From Leptolyngbyaceae cyanobacterium CSSed165cm_216 (GTDB taxonomy: Bacteria > Cyanobacteriota > Cyanobacteriia > Phormidesmidales > Phormidesmidaceae): a stretch of 6,519 bases of DNA. Within the stretch, counting starts at the first letter, position 1. Every line of letters begins with the position of its first letter. The notes beneath the pieces were generated by a model. That model did no database searches, was not told the origin of the DNA, and was given only the letters and a program-made list of their open reading frames with translations. The translations under genes were made by a program, and so were the position numbers. Shown one piece after another: positions 1-4,626 of the stretch. The stretch is from positions 1 through 6,519 of the forward strand of contig SLIY01000493.1 of assembly GCA_007135385.1 (NCBI GenBank). The letters are read 5' to 3'.

Positions 1-298
1 CCAGTCGCTGGGCCAACTGTACCGCCGGTTGGTGGGTTAACCCGCCAAACATCACATGGCTCATGCGCTCCATTTGGTCGCGGGCGGCCTGGTTAAGCCG
101 GGGATGGTTGTACCCGTGGATACAGGTCCACCAAGAGGCCATACCGTCCACCAAAGTTTCCCCAGTTTCCAGCTCTAGGTAAACTCCCCGAGCCGCCCGC
201 ACCGGAAACATCGGCCCTGTATTCGGCATCGGCGCGTAGGGATGCCACACATGGCAGCGATCGAGGTCTAGGAGTTGATGGGTCGGTAGCAAGTCCAT
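1..298 (-). CDS. bioA: Adenosylmethionine-8-amino-7-oxononanoate aminotransferase (DAPA synthase), N-terminal part
   Basis: This PLP-dependent class III aminotransferase uses S-adenosylmethionine to convert 8-amino-7-oxononanoate to 7,8-diaminopelargonate in cytosolic biotin synthesis. The gene runs off the left edge; 99 residues are visible. They carry the BioA signature in order: HVWHPYAPM (residues 16-24, with Tyr21 matching the E. coli active-site Tyr17), LVDGMASWW (49-57, the paired Trp that lines the substrate pocket), IHGYNHP (60-66) and SHVMFGGLTH (80-89). Spacing matches E. coli BioA closely; that protein is about 430 residues, so roughly three quarters is outside the window, including the PLP lysine. 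The ATG at 298-296 is placed as in homologues, but no good Shine-Dalgarno precedes it. It is divergent from the secreted-protein gene at 622. Family assignment is secure; the intactness of the remainder cannot be judged. Confidence 0.95.
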   Translation of the reverse strand, partial: MDLLPTHQLLDLDRCHVWHPYAPMPNTGPMFPVRAARGVYLELETGETLVDGMASWWTCIHGYNHPRLNQAARDQMERMSHVMFGGLTHQPAVQLAQRL

Positions 299-336
299 AA
301 TTTTTCTGATTTTGAATCCGGAAGAACAGCGGATGA

Positions 337-365
337 TTGAAAACAATTTTAGGATTGTGTACAGT
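337..365 (+). promoter_or_regulatory. Candidate sigma-70 promoter for the secreted-protein gene
   Basis: TTGAAA (337-342, five of six matches to TTGACA) is separated by exactly 17 bases from TACAGT (360-365, four of six matches to TATAAT). Transcription would start near 372 and give a leader of about 250 nt before the ATG at 622. This is pattern matching only; no start site is known. Confidence 0.35.
346..351 (-). promoter_or_regulatory. Possible -10 box for bioA
   Basis: Read on the minus strand this is TAAAAT (five of six matches to TATAAT), about 48 bases upstream of the bioA ATG. There is no convincing -35 at 16-18 bases. It overlaps the candidate divergent promoter at 337-365, so the two would compete if both are used. 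Confidence 0.22.
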
Positions 366-406
366 ATTCTGGGTTGCTGGTAGGGTGAATTCGAGTTGTC
401 TATACG

Positions 407-431
407 AGCTGTTTGCAGGACTAGCTGTTTG
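407..431 (+). repeat. Direct repeat of AGCTGTTTG, 16-bp period
   Basis: AGCTGTTTG occurs at 407-415 and again at 423-431, each followed by a CAGG-containing tail. A paired nonamer in a promoter-proximal leader could be a protein-binding site on about one and a half helical turns, or chance. The function is unknown. Confidence 0.4.
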
Positions 432-500
432 AAGGCAGGTAAGCTAGGTTCTTCGGTGTATCGGGTTGATGCTCAAGCTAAACAGTTTGTTTGTTTTCTC

Positions 501-560
501 CCCAGGTCTAGCAGCGATCTGGTTGGCTCTAGCTGCTATGTATAGCAGGCCTGACCTGGG
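501..560 (+). promoter_or_regulatory. Self-complementary leader element with mutually exclusive inner stems
   Basis: CCCAGGTC (501-508) is the exact reverse complement of GACCTGGG (553-560) and would close an outer stem. Inside it, TAGCAGC (509-515) pairs perfectly with GCTGCTA (532-538). The same middle segment can instead pair through CTGCTA (533-538) with TAGCAG (543-548), leaving a 4-nt loop. The two inner stems cannot coexist. The element ends 61 nt before the ATG of the secreted-protein gene and is not followed by a T tract, so it is not an obvious terminator. It matches no riboswitch class I can name; a DNA operator or a chance palindrome cluster are alternatives. Confidence 0.45.
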
Positions 561-609
561 TCTCCATTAGCCACCTCGTAGCTTGAATCTCTATATTTTC
601 TTTAGTTTT

Positions 610-616
610 AGGAAGG
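610..616 (+). promoter_or_regulatory. Ribosome binding site that decides the start at 622
   Basis: AGGAAGG lies 5 bases before the ATG at 622. This favours that ATG over the in-frame TTG at 583, which has no Shine-Dalgarno and would place an extra 13 residues before a well-formed signal peptide. Confidence 0.75.
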
Positions 617-621
617 ATTTC

Positions 622-1287
622 ATGTCGCAGCAACGTCATCAGTTCTCTCGCCAGTTGTTCAGAGCGATCGCAGTGGGAGTTTTTGCCACCCTATTTGTCT
701 TGACCGGCCTGTTTAGCTATAGTTCTCCTGCCCTAGCTTCTTCGAAGGGGGTGTCCTTGACCGAAACGATGGAGCTGGAAATTAGCGAAGCTGCCCAGGA
801 ATTTGTGTCTTCGGTGCTTGATGAATATTCAGATGCCCTGGAAGACTCATTTAGCGAGGTCTTAAAGCCCCTAAAGTCGGTGACCAAAGATCTCAGTAAG
901 CAAATTGGTAAGGCAGCGGCGGCTCCCACCTCCATCAGTCAAACGACCTTAGCCCCCAAAGTGGCCGCCGCCCAAGAGGTGCTGACCCTGTCCGCTGAGG
1001 CCCTGGATGCGCTAGTGGCTGAAACCGCTGACTTTAAGGCTACCCTGGGGAGTACTCCTGAACAGCTCAAAGCCGCTATTGACGCTGAGTTAGGCCCTAA
1101 GTTTGATGAACTGCAGCAAACCTTTGCGGATGTTTCTGATGCGATCGCGGCCTTATCTGAAGACACCTCTGCCCTAGACGCCACTGACCCCTCTGGTTCA
1201 GCCACGGCTTTTAGCGAGCATGCCACCCAGTTGGCGACTAAGATTGAAGCCGCCAAAGCCGCTATTGAAGCAGCCTTTGATAGCTAA
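622..1287 (+). CDS. Secreted acidic Ala-rich helical protein, unknown function
   Basis: I do not recognise a family. The start at 622 gives 221 residues. Residues 1-39 form a Sec-type signal peptide: a basic N-region (Arg5, Arg10, Arg14), a hydrophobic core at about 15-31, and an ALA-S cleavage site after Ala39. There is no lipobox Cys and no twin Arg. The predicted mature protein (about 182 residues) is strongly acidic, with roughly 32 Asp/Glu against about 12 Lys. It has no Arg, Cys or Trp, and little aromatic content. It looks like two mainly helical stretches (about 45-100 and 110-221) joined by a Pro/Ala/Thr linker, with an amphipathic pattern compatible with coiled coils. It is therefore probably a periplasmic or exported structural or binding protein rather than an enzyme. 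It appears monocistronic, bounded by a candidate promoter and an intrinsic terminator. The coding call is firm; the role is unknown. Confidence 0.88.
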   Translation: MSQQRHQFSRQLFRAIAVGVFATLFVLTGLFSYSSPALASSKGVSLTETMELEISEAAQEFVSSVLDEYSDALEDSFSEVLKPLKSVTKDLSKQIGKAAAAPTSISQTTLAPKVAAAQEVLTLSAEALDALVAETADFKATLGSTPEQLKAAIDAELGPKFDELQQTFADVSDAIAALSEDTSALDATDPSGSATAFSEHATQLATKIEAAKAAIEAAFDS

Positions 1288-1346
1288 GGGATTGGTCTGA
1301 ATCCCAAGATCGCATTGCGAATATCGCTGTTGGTGCTTGTGACGTA

Positions 1347-1363
1347 AACCTGTCAACCAGGTT
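1347..1363 (+). other. Small hairpin in the 3' UTR
   Basis: AACCTG and CAGGTT form a perfect 6-bp stem around the 5-nt loop TCAAC. It lies 59 bases after the stop codon and 20 bases before the main terminator. It has no T tract and may simply stabilise the transcript end. Confidence 0.35.
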
Positions 1364-1382
1364 GGCTTAGCGTAACACCTGT

Positions 1383-1418
1383 AAACGATCCTCTCTCTTC
1401 GGGTGAGGATCGTTTTTT
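1383..1418 (+). terminator. Intrinsic terminator of the secreted-protein gene
   Basis: A perfect 11-bp stem (1383-1393 with 1405-1415, arms AAACGATCCTC and GAGGATCGTTT) encloses an 11-nt loop containing TTCG. It runs directly into a six-T tract (1413-1418). It sits 95 bases after the stop codon at 1287, with no gene between. Confidence 0.88.
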
Positions 1419-1575
1419 AGTCGAGGCATCAACGGATTGATTCAATCGCTGAAAGGACTAGCCTGTCAGCAATCAAGTGGGATACTGTGATTCATTCAAC
1501 CTACTCATGCAGCCCATAGACATTGGTTTTGGTGCCTGGGCATACAGTTTTGTTAGAGTGATTATGCAGTCAAAT

Positions 1576-1581
1576 AGGAGG
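1576..1581 (+). promoter_or_regulatory. Consensus Shine-Dalgarno of the 59-codon ORF
   Basis: A perfect AGGAGG sits 4 bases before the ATG at 1586. It is the best Shine-Dalgarno in the window and the main reason to accept the short ORF as a gene. Confidence 0.65.
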
Positions 1582-1585
1582 CATT

Positions 1586-1765
1586 ATGTATAACTTAACT
1601 TCTCAACGGTGGACCACAGAACAGTTTGTGCAACACAGCAATCAATTGGCCCAAGGTTATGGGTTGGGTTTTGCAACAGGTCCCCGTAGCCAGGGCGATC
1701 GCTGGACAGCCCAGCGGCATATCCAAGCATCTGCCCTCAAAGCGTATGCCTATGGCGGCTTTTAA
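1586..1765 (+). CDS. Small protein of 59 residues, unknown function
   Basis: The frame runs from ATG at 1586 to TAA at 1763-1765 behind a perfect AGGAGG. The product begins MYNLTSQRWTTEQF and ends AYAYGGF. It is Gln-rich (8 of 59), has two Trp, no Cys, no signal peptide and no membrane segment, so it is predicted to be a soluble cytosolic microprotein. The C-terminal part has basic residues (Arg34, Arg39, Arg44, Lys52) and a short Tyr/Gly tail. A HIP1 site (1695-1702) lies inside the frame. It is separated from the upstream gene by a terminator, so it should have its own promoter; I could not pick one convincingly. It converges on the hydrolase gene with a 39-base gap. I do not recognise a family. 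A chance ORF is possible but less likely given the Shine-Dalgarno. Confidence 0.6.
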   Translation: MYNLTSQRWTTEQFVQHSNQLAQGYGLGFATGPRSQGDRWTAQRHIQASALKAYAYGGF

Positions 1766-1793
1766 TGGTCATAGTCAGGCCTAAGCGTATGCC
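1740..1793 (+). repeat. 11-bp direct repeat flanking the stop of the small ORF
   Basis: AAGCGTATGCC occurs at 1740-1750 (inside the ORF end) and again at 1783-1793 (in the convergent gap), 43 bases apart. It may reflect a small local duplication or slippage scar. No insertion sequence lies between the copies. Confidence 0.5.
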
Positions 1794-1804
1794 AGTCAGT
1801 CATG

Positions 1805-3628
1805 TTAGTGCTCCGTATCAATGGCCTTCAGCATCTCTGACTTGGTCCCTTCCGGATTCCCACCCTGAATATCAATCCGGTAGCGAAAAGGGGAAAGATG
1901 CCCCTGAATTCCCTTCTCCCGACAATGGAGATGAAGTTTGCTGAGGGCAACTTGCGAGTTGCTGTCCAACGTGTTTAGGTAGCCGCTAAACCCTAAAAAC
2001 GCTAAATGATATAGCAACTGCTGACTAAACTGCCCCTCAAAGTAGCCCCCATGGACGTCGCGTTTGCCTAAGCCATAGTCGAGGGTAAGTAAAAAGTAAT
2101 CCCAAGGTTTGAGGACTGGTCGGCCCTTGGCTCGCGTGAGTAAACCGGTGGGCTGGGTGGAGCAGCTATTGTCCTGTAGGTTGTATTTAAGATCAACGTA
2201 GTCGGTGCAGTCAAAATAGGTAAAAAAATCAGCCACACTAGCGCGGCTACTGTCACCATCGGCCTGCACTTTGAACAGATAAGCTAACGTAATCACCCGA
2301 TTCCGGTGAGACCGATCTGCGGTTAAAAATAATTCCTCCAAAACATTGTCTTGGGACTGGGCGATCGCTTCCCCAATTGGCATGTCCTGCGGAAAGGACT
2401 GATCTAGGTCGGCCAAGTTCACCAAGCCATAGGGAGTACCAGTGTCATAACGGTTGCGTAGGGCCACATTGCCAAGTCGATAACCCCTCGCTTGGGTCCG
2501 GCTCGGGAAGGCGATGTAGTTGGCTGCGGTTGAAGCGATGCGTAGGGCAATATCTCCTTCGCTTGAGAATAAATAGGATTCAGAAAAGCGTCTGAGGGAA
2601 GAGGCTAAAAAATTAGCCCGACTGGAAATAATTGTCAGGACCGGGATATCGGGAGAGGCTAAAATTAGGCGCTCTAAGCGATAGATATCACCAATGTCAC
2701 TACTGGGATGACGGCTAACCGAGCGGGGGTCGAACACGTCTGACAAAATTCGAATCACATTGGTGACCACAAAAGCCCCCATACTGTGGCCAATGAAGCT
2801 GAGCTTGACCTTGGGGTTGGTCTGATTTTGCCAATGTTTTTGGGCTCTGGCAGTGGCCTCTAATCGTTCCTGAACGGTGCGGGCCTGGGGAAACATGTCG
2901 GCTGCGGTTCGTTGGACTAGGCTTTGGTCAATTTGGCGCAGCAGTTCTACTAAATCTAAGACCCCAAAGTTATCAGCCCGATAACTGTCGCGAAAGTACA
3001 CCACTAACCGCAGTACCACCAGGGCCAGCATCAGAATCCCCAAGATGAACAGCAGCATTAACAAGAGGCTGATTAAAAAGCCCCAGACCGTCATTCTCAG
3101 GGCCAACAGTTCAAACACTAATAACGCCAGAGCCCCAATGCCCCCGGTGATCAGTAAATCTCGGGGGAGTGGCGGTAAAGCGGTCAGGGCTTGCCAAATC
3201 TTTCTAGGATTGGAAAGGGCAATGTTTTCGGAAGGCCAACGATAGCCAATAAACAGTCGATTTGAGGGGGGCTGAATGATGTCATTTCGCCGATTGACAA
3301 ACTTAAAAATGGTTTTATACCAGGCCTCCACCCCTTGACGATTAGTGTTATAGCCATGAACGGCAATGATTAATTCTGCATTACCGTCAGGAGATGTGGC
3401 CATCATCCGATACAGATGATCGGCCATTTCTTGAATACCAGCGGCAGCCTTTTGCTGCGTCTCAGGGCTATCTTCTTCGGCTTCTTCAATGTTAGGCGGG
3501 GCACTGCTCATGACAAAGTAACCAGGAACCTGCCCCTCTACGCCGGATGGATCCCCCACTTCGGTAATGGTGGCCCAATTATCCTGGCCGAAGACAATCT
3601 TTTGAATAATAAATGGAAGCTGTTTCAT
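1805..3628 (-). CDS. Membrane-anchored alpha/beta hydrolase, DUF900-like
   Basis: This is a predicted serine hydrolase (esterase or lipase type; substrate unknown) of 607 residues. Motifs in fold order are AVHGYN (89-94, oxyanion-loop region), GYRWPSE (128-134), GHSMG (280-284, nucleophile elbow with Ser282), LILASPDIP (321-329) and LFSSEGDIAL (353-362). The SPD and SSxDxAL-like segments resemble DUF900 proteins; Asp359 or Asp327 is the likely acid. The His is less certain: His526 (DVHGGYF) is my preferred candidate, His441 the alternative. Two hydrophobic segments (about 157-177 and 180-212) form a membrane hairpin between the WPSE strand and the helix beginning YRADNFG, where simple family members have only a short connector. 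A stretch of about 165 residues before His526 is also larger than in simple DUF900 domains. The ATG at 3628 has only a weak GGGG 5 bases upstream. No operon partner is adjacent: grxC ends 268 bases upstream. Confidence 0.85.
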   Translation of the reverse strand: MKQLPFIIQKIVFGQDNWATITEVGDPSGVEGQVPGYFVMSSAPPNIEEAEEDSPETQQKAAAGIQEMADHLYRMMATSPDGNAELIIAVHGYNTNRQGVEAWYKTIFKFVNRRNDIIQPPSNRLFIGYRWPSENIALSNPRKIWQALTALPPLPRDLLITGGIGALALLVFELLALRMTVWGFLISLLLMLLFILGILMLALVVLRLVVYFRDSYRADNFGVLDLVELLRQIDQSLVQRTAADMFPQARTVQERLEATARAQKHWQNQTNPKVKLSFIGHSMGAFVVTNVIRILSDVFDPRSVSRHPSSDIGDIYRLERLILASPDIPVLTIISSRANFLASSLRRFSESYLFSSEGDIALRIASTAANYIAFPSRTQARGYRLGNVALRNRYDTGTPYGLVNLADLDQSFPQDMPIGEAIAQSQDNVLEELFLTADRSHRNRVITLAYLFKVQADGDSSRASVADFFTYFDCTDYVDLKYNLQDNSCSTQPTGLLTRAKGRPVLKPWDYFLLTLDYGLGKRDVHGGYFEGQFSQQLLYHLAFLGFSGYLNTLDSNSQVALSKLHLHCREKGIQGHLSPFRYRIDIQGGNPEGTKSEMLKAIDTEH

Positions 3629-3842
3629 GAATGCCCCAGAGAAATCGCGATCGCCGATTCAGTCCCAATCCGTCTAGACGAGGTCCAGCGATGCCCCGAT
3701 CAACTACACTGCAGCATAAGTCGGTCAACCACTGCTGATGCCTACCTCCCAGAATCAGGCTCCCTCAGCAATGGTGGCCATATCTCTGCCAGCCTGTATG
3801 AGCTACGGTTGCTAACTGCGACAACTGTATTCCATAGGGTAG

Positions 3843-3870
3843 CCGACCACCCTAGCTAAAGGGCGGCCGG
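3843..3870 (-). terminator. Candidate U-tract-less terminator hairpin after grxC
   Basis: In RNA copied from the minus strand, 11 consecutive pairs form around a 6-nt loop (3854-3859), GC-rich with two G-U wobbles. Those positions are A-C mismatches in the opposite transcript, so the stem is continuous only in the sense of grxC and the hydrolase gene. It begins 26 bases after the grxC stop. There is no T tract, so termination is uncertain; RNA stabilisation is an alternative. The rest of the 268-base spacer 3629-3896 shows a HIP1 site at 3647-3654 and nothing else I can support. Confidence 0.4.
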
Positions 3871-3896
3871 TTCATGAAAAGTAGGCTAAAGACCGG

Positions 3897-4172
3897 TTAC
3901 TTGACGACTGACCCAGCCTGCAACAAGACCTCGACCTCCCCTTGGTCATCCAAGGCAAACAAGTCATCACAGCCGCCCACATGGTGATCATTGATAAAAA
4001 TCTGGGGCAGCGATCGCCGTCCATTGGCCCGTTCAGCCATTTCGCTACGGGCTACCTCGTCGCCATCAATGCAGTATTCCGTATAGTCAATCCCTTTTTG
4101 GTCTAGCAGGGCCTTGGCCCGAATACAAAAGGGACAGCGGCTCCAGGTATAGATTTCGACCTTTGGTGTCAT
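3897..4172 (-). CDS. grxC: Dithiol glutaredoxin (class I, Grx3 type)
   Basis: This 91-residue cytosolic thiol-disulfide oxidoreductase uses glutathione to reduce protein disulfides and mixed disulfides. It shows the complete glutaredoxin layout: an N-terminal strand VEIYTWS, the redox motif CPFC (Cys13-Cys16), SLPQIFI with the cis-Pro at residue 56, and the glutathione-binding GGCDD (66-70). Two further Cys (Cys34 and Cys68) are present. Length is normal for a bacterial glutaredoxin, and there is no signal peptide. A GGAG (4180-4183) lies 7 bases before the ATG, and a TACAAT -10 box lies about 38 bases before it, so it probably has its own promoter. It is co-directional with radA upstream and the hydrolase downstream, but spacers of 454 and 268 bases argue against one operon. 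Confidence 0.96.
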   Translation of the reverse strand: MTPKVEIYTWSRCPFCIRAKALLDQKGIDYTEYCIDGDEVARSEMAERANGRRSLPQIFINDHHVGGCDDLFALDDQGEVEVLLQAGSVVK

Positions 4173-4209
4173 GGGGTAGCTCCGAAAGAAGAAATTAACG
4201 CTTCTTCAC

Positions 4210-4215
4210 ATTGTA
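4210..4215 (-). promoter_or_regulatory. Candidate -10 box for grxC
   Basis: Read on the minus strand this is TACAAT (five of six matches to TATAAT), preceded by T. It would start transcription about 30 bases before the grxC ATG. No good -35 lies at 16-18 bases, so it would be a -10-only or activator-dependent promoter. Confidence 0.35.
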
Positions 4216-4302
4216 AGCTCTGATCCCATCGACGCGGAAGAGGGTCGCTGCTTTACTCTGCAGGAAACCGCTCTGCCTATAGGCTCTCTACGACTTCACT
4301 AC

Positions 4303-4331
4303 GCGCCAGGCCCCATTCCCGGCCAGGGCGC
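4303..4331. other. GC-rich hairpin
   Basis: GCGCC (4303-4307) pairs with GGCGC (4327-4331), and GGCC (4309-4312) pairs with GGCC (4321-4324), around an 8-nt loop with a small internal loop. It lies downstream of radA in transcript sense and has no T tract on either side. It may help end the radA transcript or be part of the neighbouring palindromic repeat. Confidence 0.4.
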
Positions 4332-4363
4332 ACACACAGGTCCCCCCCTACCCATCCACCCCT

Positions 4364-4463
4364 GCCGTAACCCACACCGCATCTATGCCCACCAGCCGTG
4401 GGTTACGGCGGTGCCGTCAGGTGGCATAGGGACGCCCCATCATCCCCGACCGCCTAACCCACG
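4364..4463. repeat. Interleaved palindromic repeat cluster (REP-like)
   Basis: A perfect 12-bp inverted repeat, GCCGTAACCCAC (4364-4375) and GTGGGTTACGGC (4398-4409), encloses 22 bases. A second pair, CTATGCCCACC (4383-4393) with GGTGGCATAG (4420-4429, one base bulged), starts inside the first and ends outside it. A third copy of the arm, TAACCCACG (4455-4463), can pair with CGTGGGTTA (4397-4405). GTGGGTTA/TAACCCAC arms resemble a palindromic repeat seen in intergenic regions of many bacteria, from memory. No transposase is nearby. Confidence 0.6.
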
Positions 4464-4553
4464 CTACGGCTTCAATACCCTTCGGGAAGGGCAAAGCCCT
4501 ACAACATTTCTCCTTCGAAGACGCGCGCGTAGGCAAAGCCAGTCCCAAGGACT

Positions 4554-4588
4554 CTCAAAACTCAAAACTCAAAACTCAAAACTTAAAA
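4554..4588 (+). repeat. Tandem heptamers CTCAAAA, five units
   Basis: Four exact CTCAAAA units (4554-4581) are followed by one CTTAAAA (4582-4588). This is a short heptanucleotide tandem array of the general type described in cyanobacteria as STRR sequences. On the radA-sense strand it reads as TTTTGAG repeats downstream of the stop codon. Confidence 0.85.
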
Positions 4589-4590
4589 CT

Positions 4591-4625
4591 CCCCACCTCC
4601 CCATCTCCCCATCTCCCCACTCCCC
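4591..4625 (-). repeat. Five-tract G-quadruplex motif touching the radA stop codon
   Basis: On the minus strand there are five runs of GGGG separated by loops of 3-4 bases, built from near-identical 8-base units (plus-strand form CCCCATCT). The array ends one base before the radA stop codon triplet (4627-4629). In the radA mRNA it would form the first bases of the 3' UTR. Four runs suffice for a quadruplex, so there is one spare. Confidence 0.75.
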
Positions 4626-4626
4626 T

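Larger units (their letters stand above)
299..621. other. Divergent intergenic region, bioA / secreted protein
   Basis: No gene is supported in these 323 bases. The stretch holds a candidate plus-strand promoter (337-365), a possible minus-strand -10 box for bioA (346-351), a repeated nonamer (407-431), a 6-bp inverted repeat CTAGCT/AGCTAG (421-426 and 442-447), and a self-complementary block (501-560). If the candidate promoter is real, the downstream gene has a leader of about 250 nt, long enough to carry regulatory structure. Confidence 0.7.
4173..4553. other. Gene-free, palindrome-rich spacer between grxC and the radA 3' repeats
   Basis: I support no gene here. It contains the grxC promoter candidate (4210-4215), a GC-rich hairpin (4303-4331) and a cluster of interleaved inverted repeats (4364-4463). 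Two small overlapping hairpins lie near 4478-4500: CCCTT/AAGGG with loop CGGG, and AGGGC/GCCCT with loop AAA. A frame open from 4411 on the plus strand crosses the tandem repeats and enters radA antisense; I treat it as spurious. Confidence 0.7.

Noticed and set aside
583..621. TTG start at 583 for the secreted protein
   Set aside because: It lacks a Shine-Dalgarno and would put extra residues before the signal peptide. AGGAAGG supports ATG 622.
717..1256. Two minus-strand open frames opposite the secreted-protein gene
   Set aside because: They are Ser/Ala-rich shadows of the plus-strand codons. The plus strand has a signal peptide, a Shine-Dalgarno and a terminator.
1419..1575. Promoter for the 59-codon ORF
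   Set aside because: TACAGT, TAGAGT and TTGG-type hexamers are present but none pair at 16-18 bases, so I did not annotate one. The stretch otherwise shows nothing.
3416..3859. Plus-strand open frame of 147 codons
   Set aside because: About half is antisense to the hydrolase gene. The product shows no domain pattern and the start has no ribosome site.
4554..4625. CRISPR-like array
   Set aside because: Units are 7-8 bases and contiguous, without spacers; these are simple tandem repeats.
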